From: Aliidiomarina sp047920995
Lineage (GTDB): Bacteria > Pseudomonadota > Gammaproteobacteria > Enterobacterales > Alteromonadaceae
Length of the DNA stretch: 64,000 bases
Assembly: GCF_047920995.1 (NCBI RefSeq)
Contig: NZ_JBLRWZ010000001.1
Location: 85,396 to 149,395 of the forward strand
Direction: 5' to 3'
A program made the position numbers and the translations under genes. Below the pieces are notes generated by a model. The model saw only the letters and a program-made list of their open reading frames with translations. It made no database searches and was not told the DNA's origin. Each line of letters starts with the position of its first letter. The stretch's first letter is position 1. Shown here piece by piece: positions 34,861 through 43,244 of this stretch.

Positions 34861-35606
34861 AATACTTTCGCCTCGTTCTTCAGTTTTTCTACTAATTCTG
34901 CAATGTCTGCCACTTTAATACCGGCGCTACGCTCTGCTGGTGCCGCTACTTTTAGAACAGAAACTTTGCTGGCAATATCTACGCCTAAATCTTCTGGCGT
35001 TTTCACATCTAATGGCTTGCGCTTCGCTTTCATGATGTTCGGTAATGAAGCATAGCGCGGCTCATTTAGGCGTAAATCAGTGGTAACAATGGCCGGTAGG
35101 GTAAGTTCAACGGTTTGCAAACCGCCATCTACTTCCCGAGTTACTTGCACTTTATCGCCATCTACCACTACTTCAGATGCAAAGGTGCCTTGCGGCATAT
35201 CCGTTAGCGCGGCAAGCATTTGGCCAGTTTGGTTATTATCTGAATCAATTGATTGCTTACCTAAAATCACCAACTGCGGTGCTTCTTCAGCCACAATCTT
35301 ACTTAATAGCTTGGCTACTGCGAGCGAATCAGGCATTGCATCGGCTTCTACATGAATCCCACGGTCTGCACCCAAGGCCAGCGCGGTACGAATTTGTTCT
35401 TGGCAAGCTTTTGGGCCGATCGAAACCACAACTACTTCTTCGGCAACACCTTTCTCTTTCAAGCGCACCGCTTCTTCCACGGCAATCTCACAGAACGGGT
35501 TCAACGCCATTTTTACGTTGCTAAGATCTACATCTGATTGATCCGATTTCACGCGCACTTTCACGTTGTAATCGATCACGCGTTTTACCGCGACCAAGAT
35601 TTTCAT
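34857..35606 (-). CDS. etfB: Electron transfer flavoprotein beta subunit
   Basis: EtfB binds AMP and forms the heterodimer with EtfA. I start at the ATG at 35606 (MKILVAVKRVIDYNVKV), after an AAGGAAAG ribosome site. An open frame 26 codons longer covers the promoter. The 249-residue product shows MALNPFCEIAVEEAVRLKEK, VVVSIGPKACQEQIRTALAL and the signature LTLPAIVTTDLRLNEPRYAS. It is the first gene of etfBA and has a promoter overlapped by a palindrome. Confidence 0.97.
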   Translation of the reverse strand: MKILVAVKRVIDYNVKVRVKSDQSDVDLSNVKMALNPFCEIAVEEAVRLKEKGVAEEVVVVSIGPKACQEQIRTALALGADRGIHVEADAMPDSLAVAKLLSKIVAEEAPQLVILGKQSIDSDNNQTGQMLAALTDMPQGTFASEVVVDGDKVQVTREVDGGLQTVELTLPAIVTTDLRLNEPRYASLPNIMKAKRKPLDVKTPEDLGVDIASKVSVLKVAAPAERSAGIKVADIAELVEKLKNEAKVL

Positions 35607-35647
35607 AACATCTTTCCTTCTGATAATTTCTGTATCGAAACCGATAT

Positions 35648-35674
35648 CAGGCTGCATTATGTAAAAGCAGCCTG
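35648..35674. promoter_or_regulatory. Perfect palindrome over the etfBA promoter
   Basis: CAGGCTGC (35648-35655) and GCAGCCTG (35667-35674) are perfect 8-base arms around an 11-base centre. The centre contains the -10 of the etfB promoter, so a dimer bound here would block transcription. I do not recognise the regulator; fatty-acid or branched-chain acid regulators are plausible for etf genes. Confidence 0.5.
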
Positions 35675-35684
35675 CATGAAACAA
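35656..35684 (-). promoter_or_regulatory. Likely sigma-70 promoter of etfBA
   Basis: On the minus strand TTGTTT (-35), a 17-base spacer and CATAAT (-10) lie about 50 bases before etfB, inside the palindrome described at 35648-35674. Confidence 0.6.
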
Positions 35685-35782
35685 GTGATCTGGCTATAAT
35701 GGCTAAAAAAAACATCCAACCAGAGTGTCAACCCAAGCTGGCAGCAATAGAAATAAGCCGCTCAAACAGGTATTTAAAACAA

Positions 35783-36232
35783 ATGATAACGAAAAAGCCG
35801 GCCCATGCCGACCCTCACAACAACATGCCAACCTTGCCCGATGCTGAGCAAATCGCTGTAGCACTGCAACAAGCGCAACAATGGGAGCAGCGTTACCGAT
35901 ATCTATTGGGCTTGGCGAAAATGGCACAACAGCTGCATGCGGTACCGGAAGAAACGGCATTTGCTGTTGCCGGTTGCGAAGCGCCTGTTTGGCTTAAAAT
36001 CGAGTGCCAAAACAACCAGTGCTACTATTACACCCACAGTAGCTCACGTTTAATTGCTGGCTTACTGGTGGTGTTATTTGCGCCAGTTCAGGGCAAACCC
36101 CATAGCACCCTTAGCGAATTTAATTTTAATCAGTGGTTAAGCAGCTGTGGCTTACAACAGCAACTTACACCTTCTCGCAGTAATGGCCTATATCAAATAT
36201 ACAGCCATGCTAAACAAGCCACTGCCGGCTAA
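35783..36232 (+). CDS. csdE: SufE/CsdE-like sulfur acceptor protein
   Basis: SufE-family proteins take persulfide sulfur from a desulfurase and pass it on. The family core is visible: QQAQQWEQRYRYLLGLAKMA, then the acceptor Cys in VAGCEAPVWLKIE and a C-terminal region with LIAGLLVVLFAP and FNFNQWLSSCGLQQQLTPSR. The CsdE subgroup is suggested by the adjacent tcdA (csdL) gene, as in the E. coli csdA-csdE-tcdA locus; csdA itself is not here. The start is unsure. The ATG at 35783 gives 149 residues, near the E. coli CsdE length, while the frame stays open to 35699 (177 residues). None of the starts has a clear ribosome site. It overlaps the convergent tcdA end by four bases. Confidence 0.8.
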   Translation: MITKKPAHADPHNNMPTLPDAEQIAVALQQAQQWEQRYRYLLGLAKMAQQLHAVPEETAFAVAGCEAPVWLKIECQNNQCYYYTHSSSRLIAGLLVVLFAPVQGKPHSTLSEFNFNQWLSSCGLQQQLTPSRSNGLYQIYSHAKQATAG

Positions 36233-37029
36233 GATTTGGCCGCCGAGCTGGGTGTTTGTTTCGGTAGCACTCGTTCCATTAACTTGGCCGCCGCAAATAA
36301 GCCAAAACTTGCGGTAACCATCATGCTTGCCCCAAACCCAGTGCTGCAATCTATGCGCTGATGTTCTTCACCATGCTTGGCGTAAGATACTGAACCATCG
36401 CCCTGTGGATAGCGCAATTGTTCGGTAGAATACACACAATCAATACCAAATTTACGCTTCGGGTTGCGGCTGTAACCATAATCTCTACGTAGTTGATTAC
36501 GCACCTTTGCCATCAGTGGATCTTGCGTAACCTTGGCCACATCAGTAACCGCTATTGCCGTTGGATCGATTTGGCCACCGGCACCACCGGTGGTTACCAC
36601 AGCAATTTTTTGCCGTTTACACCACGCTAATAACGCCACTTTTGCTTGTATGCTATCAATCGCATCGAGCACACCATGTGGGTGCGGTGTAAGCAACTCG
36701 GCAAGATTATCGCTACTGATGAAATCGTCTATCACCCGCACTTCAAGTTGCGGATTAATATCCAATAATCGAGCTGCCAGCACCCCAGCTTTTGGCCGGC
36801 CGATGGTGCTGGTAAGGGCGTGCGATTGACGATTGCTGTTACTCAGGCAAACTTCATCTAAATCAATTAACGTAAGTTTACCTACACCGCTGCGAGCTAG
36901 GCCTTCTGCGGCCCATGAGCCCACGCCACCAAGGCCAATTACGCACAAGTGCAGAGAACGAATACGCTGGGCATGATCGCTACCATATAACCGTTCAATA
37001 CCATTAAAGCGGCGCTGCCACTCATTCAT
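36229..37029 (-). CDS. tcdA: tRNA threonylcarbamoyladenosine dehydratase TcdA (CsdL)
   Basis: TcdA is an E1-like enzyme that uses ATP to cyclise t6A37 of tRNA to ct6A. The 266 residues have the nucleotide-binding GLGGVGSWAAEGLARSG and LTLIDLDEVCLSNSNRQ, then the catalytic region VLDAIDSIQAKVALLAW, and a C-terminal membrane-like helix with GFGASMMVTASFGLFAAAKL. It is the last gene of the rppH-to-tcdA operon, 15 bases after thyA, and converges on the CsdE-like gene, its known partner in E. coli. Confidence 0.96.
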   Translation of the reverse strand: MNEWQRRFNGIERLYGSDHAQRIRSLHLCVIGLGGVGSWAAEGLARSGVGKLTLIDLDEVCLSNSNRQSHALTSTIGRPKAGVLAARLLDINPQLEVRVIDDFISSDNLAELLTPHPHGVLDAIDSIQAKVALLAWCKRQKIAVVTTGGAGGQIDPTAIAVTDVAKVTQDPLMAKVRNQLRRDYGYSRNPKRKFGIDCVYSTEQLRYPQGDGSVSYAKHGEEHQRIDCSTGFGASMMVTASFGLFAAAKLMERVLPKQTPSSAAKS

Positions 37030-37044
37030 GCAAAACCCCTACAA

Positions 37045-37878
37045 CTAAATGGCTACTGGTGCTTTGATATGCGGATGGGCTTGATAACCCACTAACTCAA
37101 AATCTTCATAGGTGAAGGCAAAAATATCCTGCACCGCCGGATTAATTTTCATTGTTGGCAATGCATGCGGTTCTCTGCTTAGTTGCAGCTGCGCTTGCTC
37201 CATATGGTTCGAGTACAAATGCGCATCGCCAAAGGTATGAATAAACTCACCAGGTTTTAAGCCGCACACCTGTGCCACCATTAATGTAAACAAGGCATAG
37301 CTAGCAATGTTAAAGGGCACACCTAAAAAGATATCCGCACTGCGCTGATACAACTGACAACTCAATTTGCCATCGGCTACATAAAACTGAAACAGCGTGT
37401 GGCATGGCGGTAATGCTTGCAAACCTGCTTGCGCATTTGCTCTTGGTGTTTTGCTCGTATCTGGCAACAATGCAGGATTCCATGCGCTTACCAGTAAACG
37501 CCGCGAATCTGGGTTAGTTTTAATTTGTGCGATTAACTCGCTAATTTGATCTACGCTGCCACCGTTGGCTGTAGGCCAATTACGCCACATTGCCCCATAC
37601 ACTGGGCCTAAATCACCAACTTCAGTGGCCCACTCATCCCAAATCGATACGCCGTTTTCACGCAGGTACGCCACGTTGGTTTCCCCTTTTAGAAACCATA
37701 GTAGTTCGTGAATAATCGAGCGCAAATGGCACTTTTTAGTGGTAACTAAAGGAAAGCCTGCGGCTAAATCAAAGCGCATTTGGTAACCAAATACGCTGCG
37801 GGTACCGGTACCGGTGCGATCTTCTTTTACTGTGCCATTTTCCATTACATGGCGCATCAGGTCTAAATACTGGCGCAT
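37045..37878 (-). CDS. thyA: Thymidylate synthase
   Basis: ThyA methylates dUMP to dTMP using methylene-tetrahydrofolate. The 277 residues show the family core: MRQYLDLMRHVMENGTVKED, RTGTGTRSVFGYQMRFDL, and the catalytic Cys in LPPCHTLFQFYV. FNIASYALFTLMVAQVCGL and HIKAPVAI follow at the end. Compared with the 264-residue E. coli enzyme there is an insert (TSKTPRANAQAGLQ) just before the active-site segment. I believe this insert occurs in some other gammaproteobacteria. folA, which regenerates the folate, is at 59.7 kb. Confidence 0.97.
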   Translation of the reverse strand: MRQYLDLMRHVMENGTVKEDRTGTGTRSVFGYQMRFDLAAGFPLVTTKKCHLRSIIHELLWFLKGETNVAYLRENGVSIWDEWATEVGDLGPVYGAMWRNWPTANGGSVDQISELIAQIKTNPDSRRLLVSAWNPALLPDTSKTPRANAQAGLQALPPCHTLFQFYVADGKLSCQLYQRSADIFLGVPFNIASYALFTLMVAQVCGLKPGEFIHTFGDAHLYSNHMEQAQLQLSREPHALPTMKINPAVQDIFAFTYEDFELVGYQAHPHIKAPVAI

Positions 37879-37892
37879 GAGTTCCCCACTGT

Positions 37893-38810
37893 TTATTTTT
37901 TCCGTTGCTGTTTTTTCGCTGGCTTGTTCTTTGCTGGCATGTTTTTTCCTGGCTTATCTTTTGCTAGCTGAGATTGCACGTTATTTGCTGCCGGCACTCG
38001 GTTGCCAGGATCAAAACGCTGAAGTTTGCCTTGGTAAGCCAAGATCATTAACGCCGCACCTGCTATAACCATCGGCAGGGATAACCACTGGCCCATGCTC
38101 ATCATACCTAAAATACCAAGATGGGCGTCTGGCTCGCGGAAAAACTCCACTACCATTCGAGCAACACCATAACCAAGCAGGAATAAGCCAGAAATTGCAC
38201 CCACTGGTTTTGGTTTACGGCTAAACGCCCACAGCACTAGGAATAATAATAACCCTTCACCTATAGCTTGGTATAGCTGCGAAGGATGGCGCGGTAAAAA
38301 TCCAGCCGCGGGGTTTGGAAACACCATAGCCCAAGGCACATCACTTACGCGGCCCCAAAGTTCACCGTTAATAAAGTTACCAATGCGCCCAGCACCTAGC
38401 CCTACCGGTACCATAGGTGCAACAAAATCACCCACTTCCAGTAACGAACGGTTGGTTTTCACAGCATAAATTAGCAGCACCGCGATAACACCGAGCATAC
38501 CACCATGAAAAGACATGCCGCCACCGCGAGCTTGGAACAAATACAACGGATTGGCCAAGAAATGATCGAACTGATAGAACAGCACATACCCTACTCGACC
38601 GCCAATCACCAAAGCCAAAAAGCCCCAAAATAAAATATCTTGCCACTGATTCTCATTCCAATTCGGTGCTTGCCGAGCCCGTTTGTTACCCCACCAATAC
38701 GCGAATACCGCGCCTACTAGATACATTAAGCCATACCAATACACATCGATTGGCCCGATGGAAATCGCAATCGGATCCCAGTTTGGAAACTGCAGGTGAT
38801 TACTGCTCAT
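37893..38810 (-). CDS. lgt: Prolipoprotein diacylglyceryl transferase
   Basis: Lgt attaches diacylglycerol to the lipobox Cys of prolipoproteins such as BamB in this window. The 305 residues contain about seven membrane helices, the start LQFPNWDPIAISIGPIDVYW, and the signature GRIGNFINGELWGR. HPSQLYQAIGEGLLLF and the Lgt-typical FREPDAHLG follow. Beyond the last helix the protein has a Lys/Pro-rich tail (KDKPGKNMPAKNKPAKKQQ) that makes it longer than the usual 270-290. It lies between a TSUP-family gene and thyA, the conserved lgt-thyA pair. Confidence 0.97.
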   Translation of the reverse strand: MSSNHLQFPNWDPIAISIGPIDVYWYGLMYLVGAVFAYWWGNKRARQAPNWNENQWQDILFWGFLALVIGGRVGYVLFYQFDHFLANPLYLFQARGGGMSFHGGMLGVIAVLLIYAVKTNRSLLEVGDFVAPMVPVGLGAGRIGNFINGELWGRVSDVPWAMVFPNPAAGFLPRHPSQLYQAIGEGLLLFLVLWAFSRKPKPVGAISGLFLLGYGVARMVVEFFREPDAHLGILGMMSMGQWLSLPMVIAGAALMILAYQGKLQRFDPGNRVPAANNVQSQLAKDKPGKNMPAKNKPAKKQQRKK

Positions 38811-38842
38811 AATGTTCCTTGTGCTGTTCTAGTTATACTTCG

Positions 38843-39640
38843 CTAGCGCCCGAAAAATAAATGCAATGCTACCGAAATAAGCAGCACAGCAAAAGCACGC
38901 TGTAAATAACGCACCGGCAATCGATGCGCAATCGCCGCACCAACCCGTGCAAAAATCATCGATGTAGTACTAATTGCCAGCCAAGCTGGCAAATACACAT
39001 AACCAACTAAACCACTCACTCCTGAAGCTGAGGGCGCAGGGCCTGCCAGCATATACGTGAGGGAACCAAAACCGGCGAGCAACACGCTGCATACAGCGGC
39101 TACCGCCACCGCATTGCGCATCGCTACTTGATAAAAATGCAGTAACGGCACAATTAAGGCGCCACCACCAATACCAACCAATGCTGAAACAACGCCAATT
39201 ACACTAGCAAATGTGCGCGCAATAGGCCGATTAATTTGCGCATCTTCTGATTTTGGGCGATGTTTCCAAATCATGTGTACGGCAAGAAAAATAAGCACCG
39301 CAGCAAAAATCCGCTGCAGAATTTCGGGTGGAATTCGCGTACCCAAGTAAGCACCTACTAACCCACCAGCAATCAAAAAAGGCCCCAGTAGCTTCACCCA
39401 TGCCCAATCAACATAACCGCGTTTGGCGTGTGCTCGTGCACTAGATAGGGTAGTTAACATGATCGTGGCAAGGCTGGTAGCGATAGCTGTTGGCACCACA
39501 ATGCTTACTGGTAGCCCCATAATGGGCAGCAAATAAATCAATAAGGGCACAATAAGAATGCCACCACCAATTCCCAACATACCCGAGAGCAAACCTGCGG
39601 CAATACCGCCCGCTAGGCATATCAACAAGCTCAACAGCAT
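38843..39640 (-). CDS. TSUP-family membrane transporter (TauE/SafE)
   Basis: This is a polytopic inner-membrane protein of the TauE/SafE family, members of which export or import sulfur-containing anions or organic acids. The 265 residues form about eight helices. The repeated family motif occurs twice (GLLSGMLGIGGGILIVPLLI near residue 17, and VSALVGIGGGALIVPLLHF near residue 155). Its ATG overlaps the ptsP stop by one base (TAATG). The same slot between ptsP and lgt holds a TSUP gene in related bacteria. The substrate cannot be judged from sequence. Confidence 0.9.
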   Translation of the reverse strand: MLLSLLICLAGGIAAGLLSGMLGIGGGILIVPLLIYLLPIMGLPVSIVVPTAIATSLATIMLTTLSSARAHAKRGYVDWAWVKLLGPFLIAGGLVGAYLGTRIPPEILQRIFAAVLIFLAVHMIWKHRPKSEDAQINRPIARTFASVIGVVSALVGIGGGALIVPLLHFYQVAMRNAVAVAAVCSVLLAGFGSLTYMLAGPAPSASGVSGLVGYVYLPAWLAISTTSMIFARVGAAIAHRLPVRYLQRAFAVLLISVALHLFFGR

Positions 39641-41913
39641 TATTTACCAGCTCGCACAAAACCACCTAAACCTAACGATTCGAGTTTAATGCGAATCAGC
39701 CGCCGTACCTGATCCGGATGCGTTGCTTGCATCACTTGTGAAAGCAAAATATGCATCGTTTTACTATCTACGTGGCGCAGAATCCACCGGGTTTTATCCA
39801 AGTTATGCGTGGTCATGGAAAGCTTGCGATAGCCCATAGCTACTAACAGCAGTGCCCCACCGGGATCACCCGCCATTTCACCACACACACTCACCGGTTT
39901 TTGCAACGCAGCACAACGTTGCATAATGAATTGTAAGGCGTGCAGCACTGCCGGATGAAAATTATCGTAGATACCGGCAACGCGAGAGTTATTGCGATCA
40001 ACCGCCAACAAATATTGGGTTAAATCATTCGTTCCTACGGAAAAGAAATCCACGCGTTTTGCTACTGCATCAAGTTGATACAATAAGGCAGGAACTTCAA
40101 TCATTACGCCAATTTTTGGGCGGCTAATGTGCGCATTTCTATCTTTCTGCAAGAGTTCATTACGTACTTCAAAGTAGGCTTGGTTAATTAGCCGCGCAGA
40201 TTCATCCACTTCATCCAGAGAAGTAATCATTGGCAATAAAATCTGCAGATTATCAATACCAATATTGGCGCGCAGCATAGCCCGCACCTGCACTAAGAAG
40301 ATCTCCGGATGATCCAGGGTCATGCGAATGCCGCGCCAACCCAAAAATGGATTATCTTCATGAATAGGGAAATACGGTAAAGGCTTATCGCCGCCTACAT
40401 CAAGGGTGCGCATTACTACTGGTAACCCAGCCGTGCTCTTTAATACGGAAAGATATAATTCATATTGCTCGCTTTCCGTTGGAAAGCGCTCGCGCATCAT
40501 GAATGGAATTTCGGTTCGGTATAAACCGATCCCTTCATAATGACCAAGGCGTTCTTGGTCATGCTCCACATTCATGCCCGCGTTAATCTGTAACGATACG
40601 GGCACACCATCGAGGGTACAGGCCTCGGCATCCCGATGCTCGGCCACCATTTCGGCGAGTTCATATTCTTCTGCTCGCAACACTTCATATTCTTGAATAA
40701 GCTGCGCTGGCGGGTTTACAAAAATCTCGCCACTGTAACCATCCACAATTAAATGCTGATCGTGCAAATAAGAGAGCGGTACATCGCTCAAACCAAATAC
40801 GGCTGGAATACCCATACTGCGCGCCATGATGGCCGCGTGGGAGTTAGCCGAGCCTTGCAGTGATACTAAACCTTGTAGTTTTTTCCGTGGCACCCCCGCC
40901 AACATACTCGCGGTAACTTCTTCAGCAATTAAAATACAGGTATCAGGGAAGTTGTGCTGTAGGCCATTCTTTTCTTGTAAAAACGAAAGTACGCGCTGGC
41001 CTAAATCGCGGATATCAACGGCACGTTCACGCAGATAGGAATCATCAAGATCTTCGAACTTAGCAACAAAACCTTCAACCGCCATTTTTACTGCGGTTTG
41101 CGCCATCCAGCCATCTTTAATCTTTGCTTCTACTGCATCGCCTAAACTGGCCGCATCCAACATACTTTGGTACACATCAAATATGGCTAAAGTATCTTCA
41201 GCAACGTAGTCTGCCACTTGGTCAGCTAACGCACGCAATTCCATGCGTGTTTGCATTACCGCTTTACGGAATTTATGGATTTCGCGCCAAGGGTATTCGG
41301 TGCGCCTAGGTACTACTGAACTCAAGGTTGCAGCTGGCCGGCCAATAAATGCTTGGCCAATAGCTACACCCGGCGCACCGGGTAAACCATTTAAATTACG
41401 CAGCCATGGCGAATAGTGGCCACTTACTAAGCCGCGAGCTTCTGCGTGCGCAATTACCGTAGCAAGTTGAGCCGCTAAAGTAACTATAAAAGCTTCTTCT
41501 TCACCAGAAAACGCCCGGGCTTTTTTCTGTTGAGCAGCCAATACGCCCAGTACTTTTCGCTGGTGAATAATAGGTGCCACCAGCATAGCTCGATAGGCTT
41601 CTTCGCCAACAGATTCAACTAATTTGAAATTAGGGTGCTCATTGGCATTGGCAATGTTTAACGGCTCTTCCCGTTGCGCGGCAAGGCTGATGAGGCCCTC
41701 GCCAAAATTTAGAGTTACTCGCTCATTTTCATCAAGCTGTAAGCCTTCGGTGGCCATCATCACAAACTGTTGCTGCTCGTGATCAGCCAAATACACACTG
41801 CACACATCGCTGCCCAAGGCAGCTCGTGCTTTTTGCACAATCATACGCAGCGCCGCATCGAGATCCGGCGCTTGATTTACTGCTTCTACGATCCGTTGTA
41901 ATACGGTGAGCAT
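39640..41913 (-). CDS. ptsP: Phosphoenolpyruvate-protein phosphotransferase of the nitrogen PTS (EI-Ntr)
   Basis: PtsP starts the regulatory nitrogen phosphotransferase chain (EI-Ntr to NPr to EIIA-Ntr). The 757 residues have an N-terminal GAF domain (about 1-165; MATEGLQLDENERVTLNFGE, ARAFSGEEEAFIVTLAAQLA). A PTS enzyme I region follows, with phosphohistidine in GSANSHAAIMARSMGIPAVFG-type sequence near residue 358. The PEP-binding barrel contains YRTEIPFMMRERFPTE, DVGGDKPLPYFPIHEDNPFL and SVGTNDLTQYLLAVDRNN, and VSVCGEMAGDPGG lies near the end. It starts three bases after rppH, the conserved rppH-ptsP pair. Confidence 0.97.
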   Translation of the reverse strand: MLTVLQRIVEAVNQAPDLDAALRMIVQKARAALGSDVCSVYLADHEQQQFVMMATEGLQLDENERVTLNFGEGLISLAAQREEPLNIANANEHPNFKLVESVGEEAYRAMLVAPIIHQRKVLGVLAAQQKKARAFSGEEEAFIVTLAAQLATVIAHAEARGLVSGHYSPWLRNLNGLPGAPGVAIGQAFIGRPAATLSSVVPRRTEYPWREIHKFRKAVMQTRMELRALADQVADYVAEDTLAIFDVYQSMLDAASLGDAVEAKIKDGWMAQTAVKMAVEGFVAKFEDLDDSYLRERAVDIRDLGQRVLSFLQEKNGLQHNFPDTCILIAEEVTASMLAGVPRKKLQGLVSLQGSANSHAAIMARSMGIPAVFGLSDVPLSYLHDQHLIVDGYSGEIFVNPPAQLIQEYEVLRAEEYELAEMVAEHRDAEACTLDGVPVSLQINAGMNVEHDQERLGHYEGIGLYRTEIPFMMRERFPTESEQYELYLSVLKSTAGLPVVMRTLDVGGDKPLPYFPIHEDNPFLGWRGIRMTLDHPEIFLVQVRAMLRANIGIDNLQILLPMITSLDEVDESARLINQAYFEVRNELLQKDRNAHISRPKIGVMIEVPALLYQLDAVAKRVDFFSVGTNDLTQYLLAVDRNNSRVAGIYDNFHPAVLHALQFIMQRCAALQKPVSVCGEMAGDPGGALLLVAMGYRKLSMTTHNLDKTRWILRHVDSKTMHILLSQVMQATHPDQVRRLIRIKLESLGLGGFVRAGK

Positions 41914-41916
41914 GAT

Positions 41917-42432
41917 TTATCGCTTACGTTTAAATCGTTTCGGACGCGCTTTCCCGCGAAATGGCATTACCACGGGGGCAAATTCTTTCATCACCCTGCG
42001 GTATACATCGCGTTTAAACGCCACTACTTGACGAACCGGATACCAATACGTAACCCAGCGCCAACCATCAAATTCTGGGTGGCCTGATTGCAAAACATCT
42101 ACTTCCGCTTCTGCACAGGTTAATTTTAACAAAAACCATTTTTGTTTTTGGCCTATACAAACCGGTTTCGAACCTTTCCGCACGAGGCGTTTCGGGAGCC
42201 GATAGCGATACCAAGTTCTACTGGTGTACACTAACTCGACCTGTTCGGGCCGCAGCCCTACTTCTTCATACAATTCACGGTACATTGCTTGCTCAGGGGT
42301 TTCGCCATCATCAATGCCCCCCTGGGGAAATTGCCAACTTTGCTGGCCAAAGCGCCGTGCCCAAAATACTTGCCCTTGCTCGTTACATATTACTATGCCG
42401 ACATTCGATCTATATCCCTCGGCATCAATCAC
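41917..42432 (-). CDS. rppH: RNA pyrophosphohydrolase RppH
   Basis: RppH removes pyrophosphate from 5' triphosphate RNA and so triggers mRNA decay. I choose the GTG at 42432 (VIDAEGYRSNVGIVICN). It matches the start of E. coli RppH, and AGAGGA lies seven bases upstream; the frame open to 42474 has no such support. The 171-residue product has the Nudix box with GGIDDGETPEQAMYREL followed by YEEVGL. It also has QQSWQFPQGG and a basic C-terminal tail (FRGKARPKRFKRKR). It is the first gene of the rppH-ptsP-TSUP-lgt-thyA-tcdA operon. Confidence 0.96.
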   Translation of the reverse strand: MIDAEGYRSNVGIVICNEQGQVFWARRFGQQSWQFPQGGIDDGETPEQAMYRELYEEVGLRPEQVELVYTSRTWYRYRLPKRLVRKGSKPVCIGQKQKWFLLKLTCAEAEVDVLQSGHPEFDGWRWVTYWYPVRQVVAFKRDVYRRVMKEFAPVVMPFRGKARPKRFKRKR

Positions 42433-42545
42433 TCGAGCATCCTCTTTCTTAAGCTTTTCTTGATTCTTCCACAAACCCCGGCTTGCGGCAAATATCTTCG
42501 CCTTTTACTATAGCGAATAATAATTCTTTCAGAGGTACTACGAGC

Positions 42546-43244
42546 GTGTTGCCATCATTTCCTAAAGTAGCCCAAAATCCACCTAGCTCTGTGGCAGAAC
42601 TTCTTGAGCGGGCGCAGGCCTTAGTGGGGTTTTCTTTTGCTGAGCTCGCCGCCATTGCGCAAGTGCAAGTACCTTCTTCATTACGGAATGCCAAAGGCTG
42701 GACAGGGCAGCTACTGGAGCTATTTCTAGGCGCCAGCGCGGGTTCTAAGGCCGAACAAGATTTTCCAGAATTGGGCGTAGAGCTAAAAACCATTCCGGTA
42801 AACCTAGCGGCGATGCCGCTGGAAACTACCTATGTGTGTATTGCGCCATTACTTGGCTTAAATGGCGTAAGTTGGGAACATTCCAATGTGCGTAATAAAC
42901 TTAGCCAAGTGCTGTGGATACCCATTGATGGCCGCCGCGAAATCCCGGTAGCTGAGCGCACGGTAGGCTTGCCGTTACTCTGGCAACCGAACGAAGCCCA
43001 AGAACAGCAACTGCGGCGTGATTGGGAGGAAATTACCGAAGCCATTATTCTTGGCCAAGTAGAAAGCATTACCGCACGGATGGGCAGCGCCTTACAACTA
43101 CGGCCGAAAGCCGCCAACAGCAAAGCACTAACAGCTGCCTATGGAGCCAGTGGTGAACCAATACAAACATTGCCGCGTGGGTTCTATCTAAAAAAAGAAT
43201 TTACCCGCACTATTCTTTGCCAAGGCTTGGGCTTAGGTAAATAG
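42546..43244 (+). CDS. mutH: DNA mismatch repair endonuclease MutH
   Basis: MutH nicks the unmethylated strand at hemimethylated GATC sites after activation by MutL. The catalytic D-E-K triad is visible in AEQDFPELGVELKTIPV. GWTGQLLELFLGASAGSK, VLGQVESITARMGSALQLRP-type residues and PRGFYLKKEFTR match the family. I prefer the GTG at 42546 (232 residues, AGAGG 10 bases upstream; E. coli MutH is 229). A TTG at 42483 would add 21 residues. Presence of mutH implies Dam methylation in this species. Its end overlaps the convergent EAL gene by 12 bases. Confidence 0.95.
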   Translation: MLPSFPKVAQNPPSSVAELLERAQALVGFSFAELAAIAQVQVPSSLRNAKGWTGQLLELFLGASAGSKAEQDFPELGVELKTIPVNLAAMPLETTYVCIAPLLGLNGVSWEHSNVRNKLSQVLWIPIDGRREIPVAERTVGLPLLWQPNEAQEQQLRRDWEEITEAIILGQVESITARMGSALQLRPKAANSKALTAAYGASGEPIQTLPRGFYLKKEFTRTILCQGLGLGK

